In this document: in pieces, positions 18,874 through 27,249 of the stretch
How the letters are laid out: each line of letters opens with the position of its first letter
Numbering within the stretch: the stretch's first letter is position 1
Origin: Asterionellopsis glacialis
Lineage: Eukaryota; Bacillariophyta; Plagiogrammaphyceae; Rhaphoneidales; Asterionellopsidaceae
NCBI GenBank assembly: GCA_014885115.2
Contig: WKLE02002521.1
Coordinates: 1-31,157 of the forward strand
Reading direction: 5' to 3'
Length of the DNA stretch: 31,157 nt
The notes under the pieces: generated by a model
What the model was told of the DNA's origin: nothing
What the model saw: only the letters and a program-made list of their open reading frames with translations
Database searches by the model: none
Program-made: the position numbers and the translations under genes

Positions 18874-20211
18874 TCATTTTTCATTTTTTTTCGAAAGAAG
18901 AGGGACAACCTTTTTTCTTATCTCAACCATCTGAGTTTCATATGCTGGTAACCTATTATTGACGATTTCGTGCATCTGGGCAACTTCATCAGAGTCTATT
19001 TCAGGCCAGCATTTTGGATACCACGGTAAATCAGTTGTGCTAACCTCGTCCAGTGTTTTCCCTCCATTCTGAGGGTTGAGAACAACGCTAGGTTCCATTG
19101 AAGGCTCTAATAATTGAGCGTCGCCAACTTCATAGCGAATACTATACCTTCTAATCATGGGTGTTTCTCCTTTTTCGTTGAAGTATTTCTTTCCTTCGTC
19201 AGTTAGAGGCACCGATCTGTGAAAGAGCCACCGTGTATGCAATAGAATATCACCTCTTTGGAAATCAAAAACTTTCATGTTCCTGTCAATTTCAGAATCA
19301 ATGTCTGGTGCCGTTCGTGTCATGGAGCAAGTTGTGCCATTGTACCCAAATATATCTTCCCAACTCTGGTGACCCTCCTCTGGAAATATTATAGGACTCC
19401 CAATAGCTTCATAGGCTTCGTATTTCCATTCTGCTCTATGCGATCTAGGAGCAACTGCTAGTCCCCCGCCACGACTTGAAGGAATGTCATCCATAGCTAT
19501 CCATGTGTTCACTCCAGGCAGATCTGAGGTTGCGTGCGCTGATGTTGGCCAAAACAAAATATCGTCAACATGCCAACCGCAGTAATCTTCCTCATTGCTC
19601 TTAGCTAAGAACACATCTTTCAAGATCCGCAATGATTGTGTAGGTTCCATATTCAATAGTACTTTCGCTACAAAGTGCGGGAGAGATGATTCCATGGAAG
19701 TTTCCCGAAACGCCTTTAGTTTTTCCCAATCCTCATCATTCGAAGTACTATTTTCCGAAATGTCAGCGGTGGAATTGTCATTGTTTGATGGCGGCGAAAA
19801 GAACACTGGAGCAAATTTAAATGCTGCGAATGTTCCGTTTTTGTGTGCCTGTTGGGTCTGCTTTAAATATGTGCTACCACCCGAATCCAGATTGTCTATT
19901 GTTTCGTCACTGAGAAGGCCTCGCACAATAACATAACCTTCACGATCAAAAGTCTCACGAATTTCGTCGACTATGCCGTCCAAAGAAGCATCGCGGGACA
20001 TCTGGTGAGTGCTGAGCAGCAGCGATTCCCGTTGTTGCTTATCAAATTCAAACAGAACTCTCTCATTTTGTTTTTGTTGATGTATTTCGTCGGCCGTGCT
20101 CAAGAGCGGAGTATTTTCTACTCGTCTCCCTCTAAGTGCCTTCATTGTAGATGAGGAAAGAACAGTAATGACTGCCGCAGCTATAATCTGAAAAATAGTC
20201 ACCAACGCCAT
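18874..20211 (-). CDS. Phytanoyl-CoA dioxygenase (PhyH)-like protein, membrane-anchored
   Basis: A 445-residue protein when started at the first ATG (20211, A at -3); the frame also opens two codons earlier at TTG, which I do not use. An N-terminal hydrophobic helix (residues about 3-20) is not followed by a clear cleavage site, so it is probably a membrane anchor. The PhyH-like double-stranded beta-helix carries the iron triad: H-V-D (His214, Asp216) in Y-C-G-W-H-V-D-D, and the distal His331 in G-D-I-L-L-H-T-R-W-L-F-H-R-S. An Arg in R-R-Y-S-I-R (354-359) is the likely 2-oxoglutarate ligand. Family members are Fe(II)/2-oxoglutarate oxygenases that hydroxylate lipids, halogenate, or modify small molecules; the substrate cannot be read from sequence. 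A Ser/Asn-rich loop with N-glycosylation sequons sits near 140-160. Confidence 0.87.
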   Translation of the reverse strand: MALVTIFQIIAAAVITVLSSSTMKALRGRRVENTPLLSTADEIHQQKQNERVLFEFDKQQRESLLLSTHQMSRDASLDGIVDEIRETFDREGYVIVRGLLSDETIDNLDSGGSTYLKQTQQAHKNGTFAAFKFAPVFFSPPSNNDNSTADISENSTSNDEDWEKLKAFRETSMESSLPHFVAKVLLNMEPTQSLRILKDVFLAKSNEEDYCGWHVDDILFWPTSAHATSDLPGVNTWIAMDDIPSSRGGGLAVAPRSHRAEWKYEAYEAIGSPIIFPEEGHQSWEDIFGYNGTTCSMTRTAPDIDSEIDRNMKVFDFQRGDILLHTRWLFHRSVPLTDEGKKYFNEKGETPMIRRYSIRYEVGDAQLLEPSMEPSVVLNPQNGGKTLDEVSTTDLPWYPKCWPEIDSDEVAQMHEIVNNRLPAYETQMVEIRKKVVPLLSKKNEK

Positions 20212-21211
20212 GCTCAAAAGTCAGCTGAACGCAGGAAAGGAAATGGTATCTTGGGGAAAGGTTGCAAGCAATATCATGGAGTATTGCGTGAAACCGCCAA
20301 GCACGACAACGACCGCTGAGCAAGGGAAAACGTGAGCGTTGACTGACTTGGAGGTGGGGCGTGAGTCCACATCACAGACGTGTTCCTGACCTCGAAACCG
20401 ACCAGATCACGTAGCTCCTAGCTGTGGAACATTTCTCATTGTATCGTGCGTAAAAGATAATACCCTTATTGTTGCCGTACAGTTTCCGTGCATCGTTCAA
20501 TATATACCTGTTGCAGCATTGATCTGTCCAACCAGCACAACACAGGACGGCAGCGGCGGGCGTGGTTATTGCTGACGCAGACNNNNNNNNNNNNNNNNNN
20601 NNNNNNNNNNNNNNNNNNNNNNNNNNNNNNNNNNNNNNNNNNNNNNNNNNNNNNNNNNNNNNNNNNNNNNNNNNNNCGCTACCAGGCGGTAGTCTAGTTT
20701 GGTGATCCAGTGGTATTTTATGTACGATAGAGAAATTCTAAACAAAATAATGTATGACTGTCAATAATTAATTTCATGGATCTGCAGTCTGTATTTAAGT
20801 CTTACCTGTACATAAACCACTAGGTAACAGTGAAGTGGGACCTGTTATTGCGAAGCTACCTTGTAGAGCAACTGTAAATTATGGTAGTAAATATAACTGT
20901 ACAGGTATTATACTGTATAATTTTTAGTTGGAGGGAGGAACAAAAACAACTCTCTCTAGCTAGACGACCTACCTACCGTTACATGTTAGTTGATCGTCCT
21001 TGGGCTAGACTACCTTTGAAACTGCCTGTGCTGCTATGGCGGGAGTCCCGAAAAAAACACCCAACTGACTCACACTGTGCTTGAGGAGAACAACAAAGAA
21101 AGGTGAATCATCAACAGGCTCTCCCATATATTTGATATCAATCTTGAAATCCCGATATCAGAATACAGAATAGTAAATTAATAATCATCGATAGATTTCG
21201 ATTAGTTCACC
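20212..21211. other. Divergent promoter region of the dioxygenase and GST genes, with assembly gap
   Basis: Both genes start here and diverge. The region is interrupted by 94 undetermined bases. Left of the gap the sequence becomes GC-rich; right of it lies a small hairpin CTACC-AGGC-GGTAG (20679-20692). From about 20775 to 21060 words such as TACCTGTAC, TACTGTATA (20911) and CTAGACTACC resemble the other islands. No gene is seen. Confidence 0.5.
20583..20676. other. Assembly gap of 94 N
   Basis: The bases are undetermined. The flanks are GC-rich on the left (G-C-A-G-C-G-G-C-G-G-G type) and carry a hairpin on the right, which may be why the region was not resolved. The true length is unknown. 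Confidence 0.99.
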
Positions 21212-22591
21212 ATGAGATTGACTAAGCTTTTCGCTGCAGTAATCCTTGCTCCCTGCGTTACCCAAGGCTTTACTCGGTCACCTTTTGCCAGAGGCACTGT
21301 GATTCAGAAGAGCTCGCAGTTCTTTTCCGCCGCCGTATCGGCACCATCTGAGGAGGAAGTAGCTTCTCAGTCCTCAACTATTTCCTCTTCCCCGCCATCA
21401 TGGGATGAACTTTCTGCCACGCTTTCTAGAGTGTCACCGGAAGAAGAAGTGCCTCCAGCGGTTACTTTATATCGCGATACAAACGGTTGGTGTCCGTTCT
21501 GTGAACGAGTGTGGGTAGCTTTGAGAGTTAAGAATATTCCCTATAAGGAACAGTTGATAAGCCTTCAAAATAAGCCGGATTGGTTCAAGGAATTAGTGCC
21601 TACTGGGTTAGTTCCAGCTGTATTGTTTCATGGCGATCAAGAAAAGCCTGAACGAAGACTTGTTTGGGAGTCTCTCGACATTTTGAAAGCTTTGGATGAA
21701 GAGTTTCCTGCTACCCCCAAAATGGTCTTGGATACACCTGAATATCAAGATGCGGCAGAAATGCTTGATGGCCTGAATACAGCGGGTTTTCAATATGTGT
21801 ATGGTAACCGCAATGCTAGTTTGACGGAGGAAGAAAAAGAATCAAGGCGTTTGGCATTTGTAGATGGATTGGACAAATTAGACAAAGCTCTTGCAGAATC
21901 AAAAGGACCCTTCAGACTTGGCGAAGATTTCACGGGGATGGATGCAATTATGGTTCCAACACTTGAGAGGTGGAGGTACCAACTGCCTCTAACTGCGGGC
22001 ATGGATATTTTGGAAAATCGACCACATCTTGAAAAGTGGTTTACAAGCATGGAGTCCTTTTCCCCCTACGGTGAGCGGGTGGCCGGAGACAAGTATTCGT
22101 GGACAGCGACAAACTCGATGTTCCTTCGTTATTTCGGGGGTGGCGAAGACAAACCCGAAGTCGCGGAAGCAATTCGACGAACAGATATTGTAGCTGAGGA
22201 ACTGACAAAGTCGTTCTCAAACGATCCTGTAGATGATAACTTTGCTGTTGAGGCCGCAGCAAAGCTGATCTCTAACCACGATGCTGTTATCAAAGATTGT
22301 ACAAGAGAAGACCCACTTTCACAAAAGGATGTGCCTCGTGGGAACGATGAAGAAGCTGCAGATGCTGTTCTTCGATATGTTGCATCAATAATGCTGTCAC
22401 CATCTCCTTCAGAAGCAGTGAACTCAGCACCTTTACTAGATATTTCTACCGACAAGGTTCAAGGTGCGTCACGTGCGGCTAGAACAGTAGCTGCCCGGCT
22501 TTGTGTTCCCAGGGACATGGGTGCTCCCGCTGCAAAGATTTTTAGAAAGGTTTTGGCAACTGTTGCTGACCGATTAGATGAAAAATTATAA
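21212..22591 (+). CDS. Glutathione S-transferase, Cys-type, predicted plastid
   Basis: A 459-residue single-exon protein with ATG in the context TTCACC. Residues 1-19 form a signal peptide followed by F-T-R-S-P, and the next 60 residues are Ser/Ala-rich, consistent with diatom plastid import although the motif is less standard than A-F-A-P. The thioredoxin-like domain starts near 84 with G-W-C-P-F-C-E-R (Cys94, Cys97), which resembles omega/lambda and dehydroascorbate-reductase GSTs using an active-site Cys. G-L-V-P-A-V has the cis-Pro (135), and E153-S154 is the glutathione-binding pair. An alpha-helical C-terminal domain spans about 175-290. A further 160 residues form an extension with A-A-K-L-I-S-N-H (about 325) and V-P-R-D-M-G-A-P-A-A (432-441), a motif I recall from cyanobacterial and plastid GST-like proteins. 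A thiol-transfer or reductase reaction is more likely than classical conjugation. The substrate is unknown. Confidence 0.9.
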   Translation: MRLTKLFAAVILAPCVTQGFTRSPFARGTVIQKSSQFFSAAVSAPSEEEVASQSSTISSSPPSWDELSATLSRVSPEEEVPPAVTLYRDTNGWCPFCERVWVALRVKNIPYKEQLISLQNKPDWFKELVPTGLVPAVLFHGDQEKPERRLVWESLDILKALDEEFPATPKMVLDTPEYQDAAEMLDGLNTAGFQYVYGNRNASLTEEEKESRRLAFVDGLDKLDKALAESKGPFRLGEDFTGMDAIMVPTLERWRYQLPLTAGMDILENRPHLEKWFTSMESFSPYGERVAGDKYSWTATNSMFLRYFGGGEDKPEVAEAIRRTDIVAEELTKSFSNDPVDDNFAVEAAAKLISNHDAVIKDCTREDPLSQKDVPRGNDEEAADAVLRYVASIMLSPSPSEAVNSAPLLDISTDKVQGASRAARTVAARLCVPRDMGAPAAKIFRKVLATVADRLDEKL

Positions 22592-23240
22592 TCACTAGAT
22601 AAAACTTGTTTAAGATTCAATGAAAGAGTCGTGTTCTAAAAGTGTGTTTAATTTAAAGGATTACACAGTAGATGAAACAAACCCTTTTGAATGTCACGAT
22701 GAAAAAATATTAACTATGGCTTTACTACAGCAAATCGTTGGATATATTTCAAATTGAGAGATCGTCGTCGGGGTCGTCAGTGTAGTCACATACTTTTCAG
22801 CCTTCTTGTCTTCGCATCCGTACAACAACAGAGACATACGTGGCACTTGAGTCGTCACTTAGCCATACAATACTATCCCGTAAAAGTGACAGGACCACCA
22901 TTAACCCGTCTGATATAAACACATAAAAATCATCATGACCGAAACTGCCTATTTGTGGGTTGTAGGCCGAGTGACACTGCTACTGATAGGTATGCAGTAA
23001 TTTCATTCGTGGATGTGTCATTCGATAGTTTTGTAGTTATGAAAGTCGAATACCCCCCATTGTTGATGTAGTATCGTCGTATATCACACGGAATATAAAG
23101 CAAGACTGAAATTAGATTTGAATCACCTTTTACTGCCTGAGCTGCTATTGAGAATCTGTATACGACTCGCATTCACGATACAAAACGGGTCTGATAATTG
23201 ATCCCGGAAGAATTAATTTCATAGATTTGGCGACACAAAG
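22592..23240. other. Intergenic region between GST and the secreted Cys-rich gene
   Basis: It holds the 3' end of the GST gene and the promoter of the next gene. A minus-strand open frame at 22933-23172 (79 codons) lacks recognisable features. Unlike several other spacers, this one has no TACTGTA copy and no dense palindrome island. Confidence 0.5.
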
Positions 23241-23837
23241 ATGAAGATGACGATTACTACTTTAGTGCCTTTGGTTTTTGCCATGTGGAGCTATTCAGCA
23301 TGTGCATCCGACAATTCAGAACGCAAAAGATTGCGCCAGAGAGCACAACACGATAAAGAAAAGCTATTGTATAGAATTGGTTCTAAATCGAAAGAAAACA
23401 ACCGGAGAATAGACGTCGACAACACAATCACTGCAATGTTTGATAGAGAAGCAGGTTTGGAATTTGAACGGTTACTAAATGGTGAAAGTATGCCTATATC
23501 AATGAGCATGCTGTCGCCCACATCAGCACCTAATCAACAGGCGTCTACATCACCTCCAAAGCAAAAATTTGACTTCGCATTGTGCGATTCATTTTCAGCT
23601 AAATGGCTTTTTGAACTTGCAAGTAGTTGTGACTCACCGACTTCATTAGATAACTGCGAATGTCCCACAGCAAAAGCACTTCTCGGTAATGGTACAATAA
23701 CATGTGTTGACGAAAGTGAATTTGGAGAACTACCAATAGGTGCATGTCCTGAAAAATGTACTGTATGTGAATTCTGCATGGTCATTAATGGTTGTCCAGA
23801 CATTTATGGTGTTGCAGACGAGCAAATGCCTTTTTAA
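23241..23837 (+). CDS. Small secreted Cys-rich protein
   Basis: A 198-residue protein from ATG to TAA. Residues 1-22 form a signal peptide ending A-C-A, followed by a highly charged segment (about 25-65) rich in Arg, Lys, Asn and Asp that contains R-K-R-L-R and could be a processed propeptide. A linker at about 83-108 is rich in Ser, Met, Pro and Thr (S-M-S-M, S-P-T-S-A-P). The last 85 residues carry ten Cys with the pattern C-x(15)-C-x(8)-C-x-C followed by a C-x2-C-x2-C cluster (C-T-V-C-E-F-C), enough for five disulfides. I do not recognise a named domain; Ser/Met linkers before Cys domains are, as I recall, common in diatom secreted proteins. An extracellular or cell-wall location is inferred. 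Confidence 0.8.
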   Translation: MKMTITTLVPLVFAMWSYSACASDNSERKRLRQRAQHDKEKLLYRIGSKSKENNRRIDVDNTITAMFDREAGLEFERLLNGESMPISMSMLSPTSAPNQQASTSPPKQKFDFALCDSFSAKWLFELASSCDSPTSLDNCECPTAKALLGNGTITCVDESEFGELPIGACPEKCTVCEFCMVINGCPDIYGVADEQMPF

Positions 23838-24301
23838 GATATCCAAAAGATTGTGAGTATTTTGCACTCATACGTAGAGACTTATTGTGTGTATTGTAAA
23901 AATAGATCAAAAATATTATTTGCTTTATAGCTTATGAAGTTGTATCACACGTGCAAGAAGCAATCCACGCAAGAGAAAGTTTATACCTTACCAATCTCGC
24001 TACTCAACTCTGTGTCTATAAAATTTGAAGGTTTCTCAACCGACATAACACCAATCAAAGTGATTTCGTTCTTGGGCTCGAGTTATTGCCCGTTAGAACT
24101 CCCTGGTCTCGGTTTTCAGGAATGATAGAACCGCGAAGTTTGTGTTGATTCTACTCCTTGGAAGAACAAAGTGTGTCTGATGTGCGCTTAATATCCCATT
24201 AAATCATTGGTTGCAGGCATCTTCTAGAGAAGTTGGCTCTGGCGAGCAAGAAAAGAGCATACTTCTTCACTCAACATCAATGCAGCCGTTGTTGTGCTTC
24301 C
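23838..24301. other. Convergent 3' region between the secreted gene and the S49 protease
   Basis: Both neighbours end here. The sequence is AT-rich at first and more mixed near 24050-24300. A plus-strand open frame at 23934-24125 is not supported by any protein feature. No repeats of note are seen. Confidence 0.5.
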
Positions 24302-26602
24302 TCAAAGTAACCTATGTCGAAAAAGGTACTGAGCGAATCCGACCAAACTTCCTGCATGAATAAGGGTTGAAAGAGCATCTCCCGTTTCACCACCTAAAGT
24401 ATTGGCCACATTATTCCAGGCTGCTCGGAGGGCACCCAAAGATTTATGACGAATAAAATCTAGAGGTGAAAAGCGATGTTTACCAAATTTAGCTTGATGT
24501 GATCGGTGTAGCTTCAACACACGATCGCCAGCTGCGATGCATTCAAAAAGATATTCCTCTGAGGTTACCACACGGTCCACAAGAGATAGTTCCTTTGCTT
24601 CCATCCCTAAATAAATATCTCCGTTGCATACTGCCTCAACAGAATCTACCAAGGCTGGACGGGCAGCTGTTACAGAAAGTTGAAATGCTTTATGAATTTT
24701 GTCAATTACATTTTGAGCAGTTCTAACATCTTCCTTTGTAAGAGGACCAAACATACTTATAGGTGCCTTGGAGTGACCAGCCTTGAGAACAACACCTTTC
24801 ACTCCCTGCCTCTCAAGGGCACCATTCAAATTAAATGACTCCCGAATGACACCGATTGATCCAACGATTGCAAAGGGTGCAGCACATAATTGATGTGCTT
24901 GACTAGCAATCATGTAACCACCCGAAGCGGCAATATTGTCAACGCAAACTGTTGTTGATATACCCTTTTCATTGGAAAGACGCCCTACTTCACTAGCTGC
25001 CAATCCAAAATCCTGAACGACTCCTCCTGGCGACTCTACCAAAAGAACTACCTCAAGTGGTTTTTGCATCACAGTTTCACCGACCATACGTGATCCAAAT
25101 GCATGCTGTCGATGTTGTGCCAGTAAGAATGTAACAATTGACTTCAAATGTTTAAGATCCATCCCACCCTCGCCATTTGGCTTCACTTCCACGACAAGAA
25201 CGGTGCGATCAAATGAAGGTAAGCCGTGTCCAAAAATAGGTGCACTCTGTTGCTGGACAGTACTAGCGAGTCTTTTCCCTATGCGAAGGTGCATTTGTTG
25301 CTTTCGTTGTATACGGCGCCACTTTCGTTCAGACACACCAGCTGGAGCAGCTGATATTGCATTGGAAAGTGCCACAGTATCTCTAACGTATTTATCATTC
25401 AATCGTTCCCAGACAAAATGCTGTGTCGGTCGTACTGATTCTTCTTCTTGGAACCATTTGGTGAGAGATGTCAGAAACCACAAACGAATGATAGTTGATA
25501 GAAGTGACAAAGTATACGATGCGATTACAGCACTTCCCGTAATTTGTGCTGGTCCTGGACGCCCCTGCTGCTGCAGTTGTTGCTGTTGCGGTCCAGGTGA
25601 CAAAAGCAGCATTGATTGTTGTGGCTGTTGCAGAGATCCCTGTTGGTGGTGGTGGTGCGGAGGAGGAGGCCGCAAGTATAAAATAGATGTTGAGTTGCCG
25701 GTCGTTGAAGATACATTATTATCTGCTTGCATGTGTGGTGATGTAGCATTGGCAGTCACATCAGGTGCTGATGGTGATATAGTTGTTGAAGGATCTTTCT
25801 TTCTCTCCTTAGACTCAAGGGTAGATTGCTTCTGAGTTCTCTTTCGCTTTGGTGAAAACCATCTACCAGTAGGTTTCATCTTTCCGTTATTCAACCTTTT
25901 TTCTTTCTTCTTATCCGTTCCGGCAACAATTTTGTACTTCTCTTCTTCACCTTTCAAAGGTGATGATATTGAATGGCCCTCCTTTGCATTTTCTGAGGAT
26001 TGTCCTACAGTCTGGATAGCAGACTCCATGGTTTTGTTATTCGTCTCAGGAGCTTTTCCCATTTCTAAAGGTTCCGATTTAACAGTGCTATTTGATTCAC
26101 TTGGTGTCGATTCTACTGTTTTTTCCTTTTTTGATTTAGGTGTTATCCCATTTAGTGTAGAGGAAGATTTCGTTTTCACCTCGGACTTCTTGCGAGATCC
26201 TCTCTTACGCTTCAAAGAGCTTTTCTTCTTGTTGCGATTGTATTTCGTATTCTTTATCTCGGAGGAAGCTGCTGTTGTCGATTCTTCTTTTTTTTGCCGT
26301 TCCTTCTGCTTTCTGTTAAAGAAAAGCCATCCCTTTGATTGAGGTTCGCTTACGTTTTGTTCTTCCTCTCCCTTTTGTTCTTCTTTGTTTGTCGCTGATG
26401 ATATCCTCGTTTCATTTTTCTCCCCCTTGGAGAATAGAGATAGTGACGGCAACAATATTACATCCCCACCTTTGTCATCGAATTCACCACTGGGATAAGA
26501 TGGATTATTCTTTGATGACGCAACCTTTTTGGGTGTCGCAGACGAGACCGAGGTTTGTATCAAAGCTACCAACAAAAGAAAGACAAAAAAGAGGTGCCTC
26601 AT
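24302..26602 (-). CDS. sohB: S49 serine protease, SppA/SohB type, with long basic N-terminal region
   Basis: A 766-residue single-exon protein. Residues 1-21 form a signal peptide (hydrophobic F-F-V-F-L-L-L-V core). Residues 60-350 are low complexity: Lys/Ser/Glu-rich at first, then Pro/His/Gln-rich (P-P-P-P-H-H-H-H, Q-Q-Q-Q-L-Q-Q-Q). A membrane helix lies at about 356-378. The S49 domain spans about 465-690 and shows E-S-P-G-G-V-V (523-529), the nucleophile Ser560 in D-N-I-A-A-S-G-G-Y-M, G-S-I-G-V-I (581-586) and the general base Lys612 in G-H-S-K-A-P. The order and spacing fit the one-domain SohB form rather than two-domain SppA. Such enzymes degrade signal peptides and membrane-protein fragments. 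The signal cleavage region has no Phe, so plastid targeting is not indicated; an endomembrane location is more likely. The gene is divergent from the S41 protease. Confidence 0.93.
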   Translation of the reverse strand: MRHLFFVFLLLVALIQTSVSSATPKKVASSKNNPSYPSGEFDDKGGDVILLPSLSLFSKGEKNETRISSATNKEEQKGEEEQNVSEPQSKGWLFFNRKQKERQKKEESTTAASSEIKNTKYNRNKKKSSLKRKRGSRKKSEVKTKSSSTLNGITPKSKKEKTVESTPSESNSTVKSEPLEMGKAPETNNKTMESAIQTVGQSSENAKEGHSISSPLKGEEEKYKIVAGTDKKKEKRLNNGKMKPTGRWFSPKRKRTQKQSTLESKERKKDPSTTISPSAPDVTANATSPHMQADNNVSSTTGNSTSILYLRPPPPHHHHQQGSLQQPQQSMLLLSPGPQQQQLQQQGRPGPAQITGSAVIASYTLSLLSTIIRLWFLTSLTKWFQEEESVRPTQHFVWERLNDKYVRDTVALSNAISAAPAGVSERKWRRIQRKQQMHLRIGKRLASTVQQQSAPIFGHGLPSFDRTVLVVEVKPNGEGGMDLKHLKSIVTFLLAQHRQHAFGSRMVGETVMQKPLEVVLLVESPGGVVQDFGLAASEVGRLSNEKGISTTVCVDNIAASGGYMIASQAHQLCAAPFAIVGSIGVIRESFNLNGALERQGVKGVVLKAGHSKAPISMFGPLTKEDVRTAQNVIDKIHKAFQLSVTAARPALVDSVEAVCNGDIYLGMEAKELSLVDRVVTSEEYLFECIAAGDRVLKLHRSHQAKFGKHRFSPLDFIRHKSLGALRAAWNNVANTLGGETGDALSTLIHAGSLVGFAQYLFRHRLL

Positions 26603-27249
26603 CTCTCTGACCAGGGAACACTAAATTTGCAAGCTCGTGCTGATGATAAACGCAGACAACTTTTTTTTCTTTTGCTCTGAACAACTTGTCTGACTGATTA
26701 TTTGATAAGGTTGCTATCTTGCTGATGGAAAATATACAACAAAAATGGCCTGACAGCTATCTGATATCAGCCATTCTGGGTCGACATCAGTTTTAAGATC
26801 TTTCTCTCCTGTTTGATGGGTGATGGGCCACTGGGGGTTACTGTATGTAGGTCCTCTAGAGAGATGTGTGTGAAGGAAGGCCAGACTGTGCTGGTACCCC
26901 CAGGTAAGGATGGTTAGTGGGGACATGGCATTGACTTACCAGGTACTTACCTGTATAGGATTGACTCTGGTGATAGCGATAGTCAAAAATATCGATAACA
27001 AAACGTACAATAGGACCTACGTTGGTCCGTACGTCCCTTCTTTTCATGTGGGGAATCAAAACCGTTCAGCACTTCAACTTCCACGATGCATCGCACAGAC
27101 AGCTAGACTACCAAATCAAAAATAAATCAAAAAGTCTCACCATCTTTTTAGCTGGCGTGGGAGACGGTATCAAGTTTTGAAAGTATCAGTCCACAAAGCT
27201 GACAGGTGCATCGTGTCATCAGTCTGCATCTGTTGTTGCTAATTTTGAG
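26603..27249. other. Divergent promoter region of the S49 and S41 protease genes
   Basis: The two protease genes diverge from this 647-bp region. A perfect palindrome CTGATATCAG is at 26761-26770. An island at about 26835-27035 carries TACTGTA (26839-26845), GGTCCTCTAGAG, GGTACC, and TAGGACCTA (27011-27019). Open frames on both strands are unsupported. Confidence 0.55.
26835..27035. repeat. Palindrome-rich island with TACTGTA and TAGGACCTA
   Basis: The island combines both recurrent intergenic words of the window, plus TACCAGGTA and GGTCCGTACG-type strings. It lies midway between the two start codons, where shared regulatory sites would be expected. Confidence 0.45.

Noticed and set aside
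20212..20217. TTG start of the dioxygenase frame
   Set aside because: An ATG two codons later has a good context (A at -3) and loses nothing conserved.
22933..23172. 79-codon minus-strand open frame between GST and the secreted gene
   Set aside because: It has no signal, domain, repeat or family resemblance, and its position fits a promoter and 3' region.
23934..24125. 63-codon plus-strand open frame after the secreted Cys-rich gene
   Set aside because: I considered it as a second exon of the upstream gene, but that gene already ends at a clear TAA after the Cys domain, and the frame has no conserved features.
25549..25680. Trinucleotide-like CTG/TTG repeats as a separate repeat element
   Set aside because: They simply code for the Gln/His/Pro-rich part of the S49 protease.
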